Shown piece after piece: positions 5,498 to 5,523 of a DNA stretch of 5,523 bases. The notes under the pieces are model-generated. The model was not told the DNA's origin, searched no databases, and worked only from the letters and a program-made list of their open reading frames with translations. Position 1 is the first letter of the stretch. Every line of letters starts with the position of its first letter. Origin of the DNA: Ruminococcaceae bacterium UBA1691 (GTDB lineage: Bacteria; Bacillota; Clostridia; Oscillospirales; Acutalibacteraceae); NCBI GenBank assembly GCA_002320555.1, contig DCJV01000129.1, positions 1,916-7,438 on the forward strand, in the 5' to 3' direction. The position numbers and the translations under genes were made by a program.

Positions 5498-5523
5498 CCC
5501 ACCCAGAGAGCCCGCCCGCGTGG

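Overview
The window suggests a Gram-positive anaerobe of the Clostridia type. The basis is strong Shine-Dalgarno sites (AGGAGG/AAGGAGG) before almost every gene, a TTG start, a sigma-A-like promoter, moderately GC-rich coding DNA next to an AT-richer leader, and a transketolase split into two proteins. No taxonomic marker is present, so this placement is an inference.

Layout: bases 1-112 hold the end of an unidentified upstream unit and an intrinsic terminator. Bases 113-439 contain no convincing gene. A near-consensus promoter lies at 440-468. It is followed by a leader of about 125 nt that carries a perfect 11-bp palindrome closed by a GNRA tetraloop. Five co-directional genes follow: a tandem SCP2-fold protein (601-1368), a class III PLP aminotransferase resembling glutamate-1-semialdehyde aminomutase (1386-2648), the N-terminal transketolase half (2752-3621), the C-terminal half (3624-4634), and a second tandem SCP2-fold protein (4638-5450). 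A probable terminator at 5460-5497 closes the unit, so the window seems to contain one complete operon. The only sizeable gap, 103 nt before the transketolase genes, contains a GC-rich hairpin without a T tract.

The unusual point is the gene set. Two hydrophobic-ligand carrier proteins, which look like diverged paralogues of each other, bracket a ThDP carbon-carbon lyase/ligase and an aminotransferase. The transketolase pair keeps the ThDP-binding motifs, the activating glutamate and the catalytic-site histidines. By motif alignment it lacks two residues that classical transketolases use to grip sugar phosphates: Ala replaces the Asp of GEDGPTH and Ala replaces the phosphate-binding Arg. The aminotransferase keeps its PLP residues but seems to lack the substrate-binding Arg of true glutamate-1-semialdehyde aminomutase. 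I infer a pathway acting on a hydrophobic, non-phosphorylated substrate held by the SCP2 proteins, with one ketol-transfer or side-chain-cleavage step and one amination or deamination step. The transketolase-like steroid-17,20-desmolase DesAB of Clostridium scindens is a precedent for this chemistry. The actual substrate cannot be read from the sequence.
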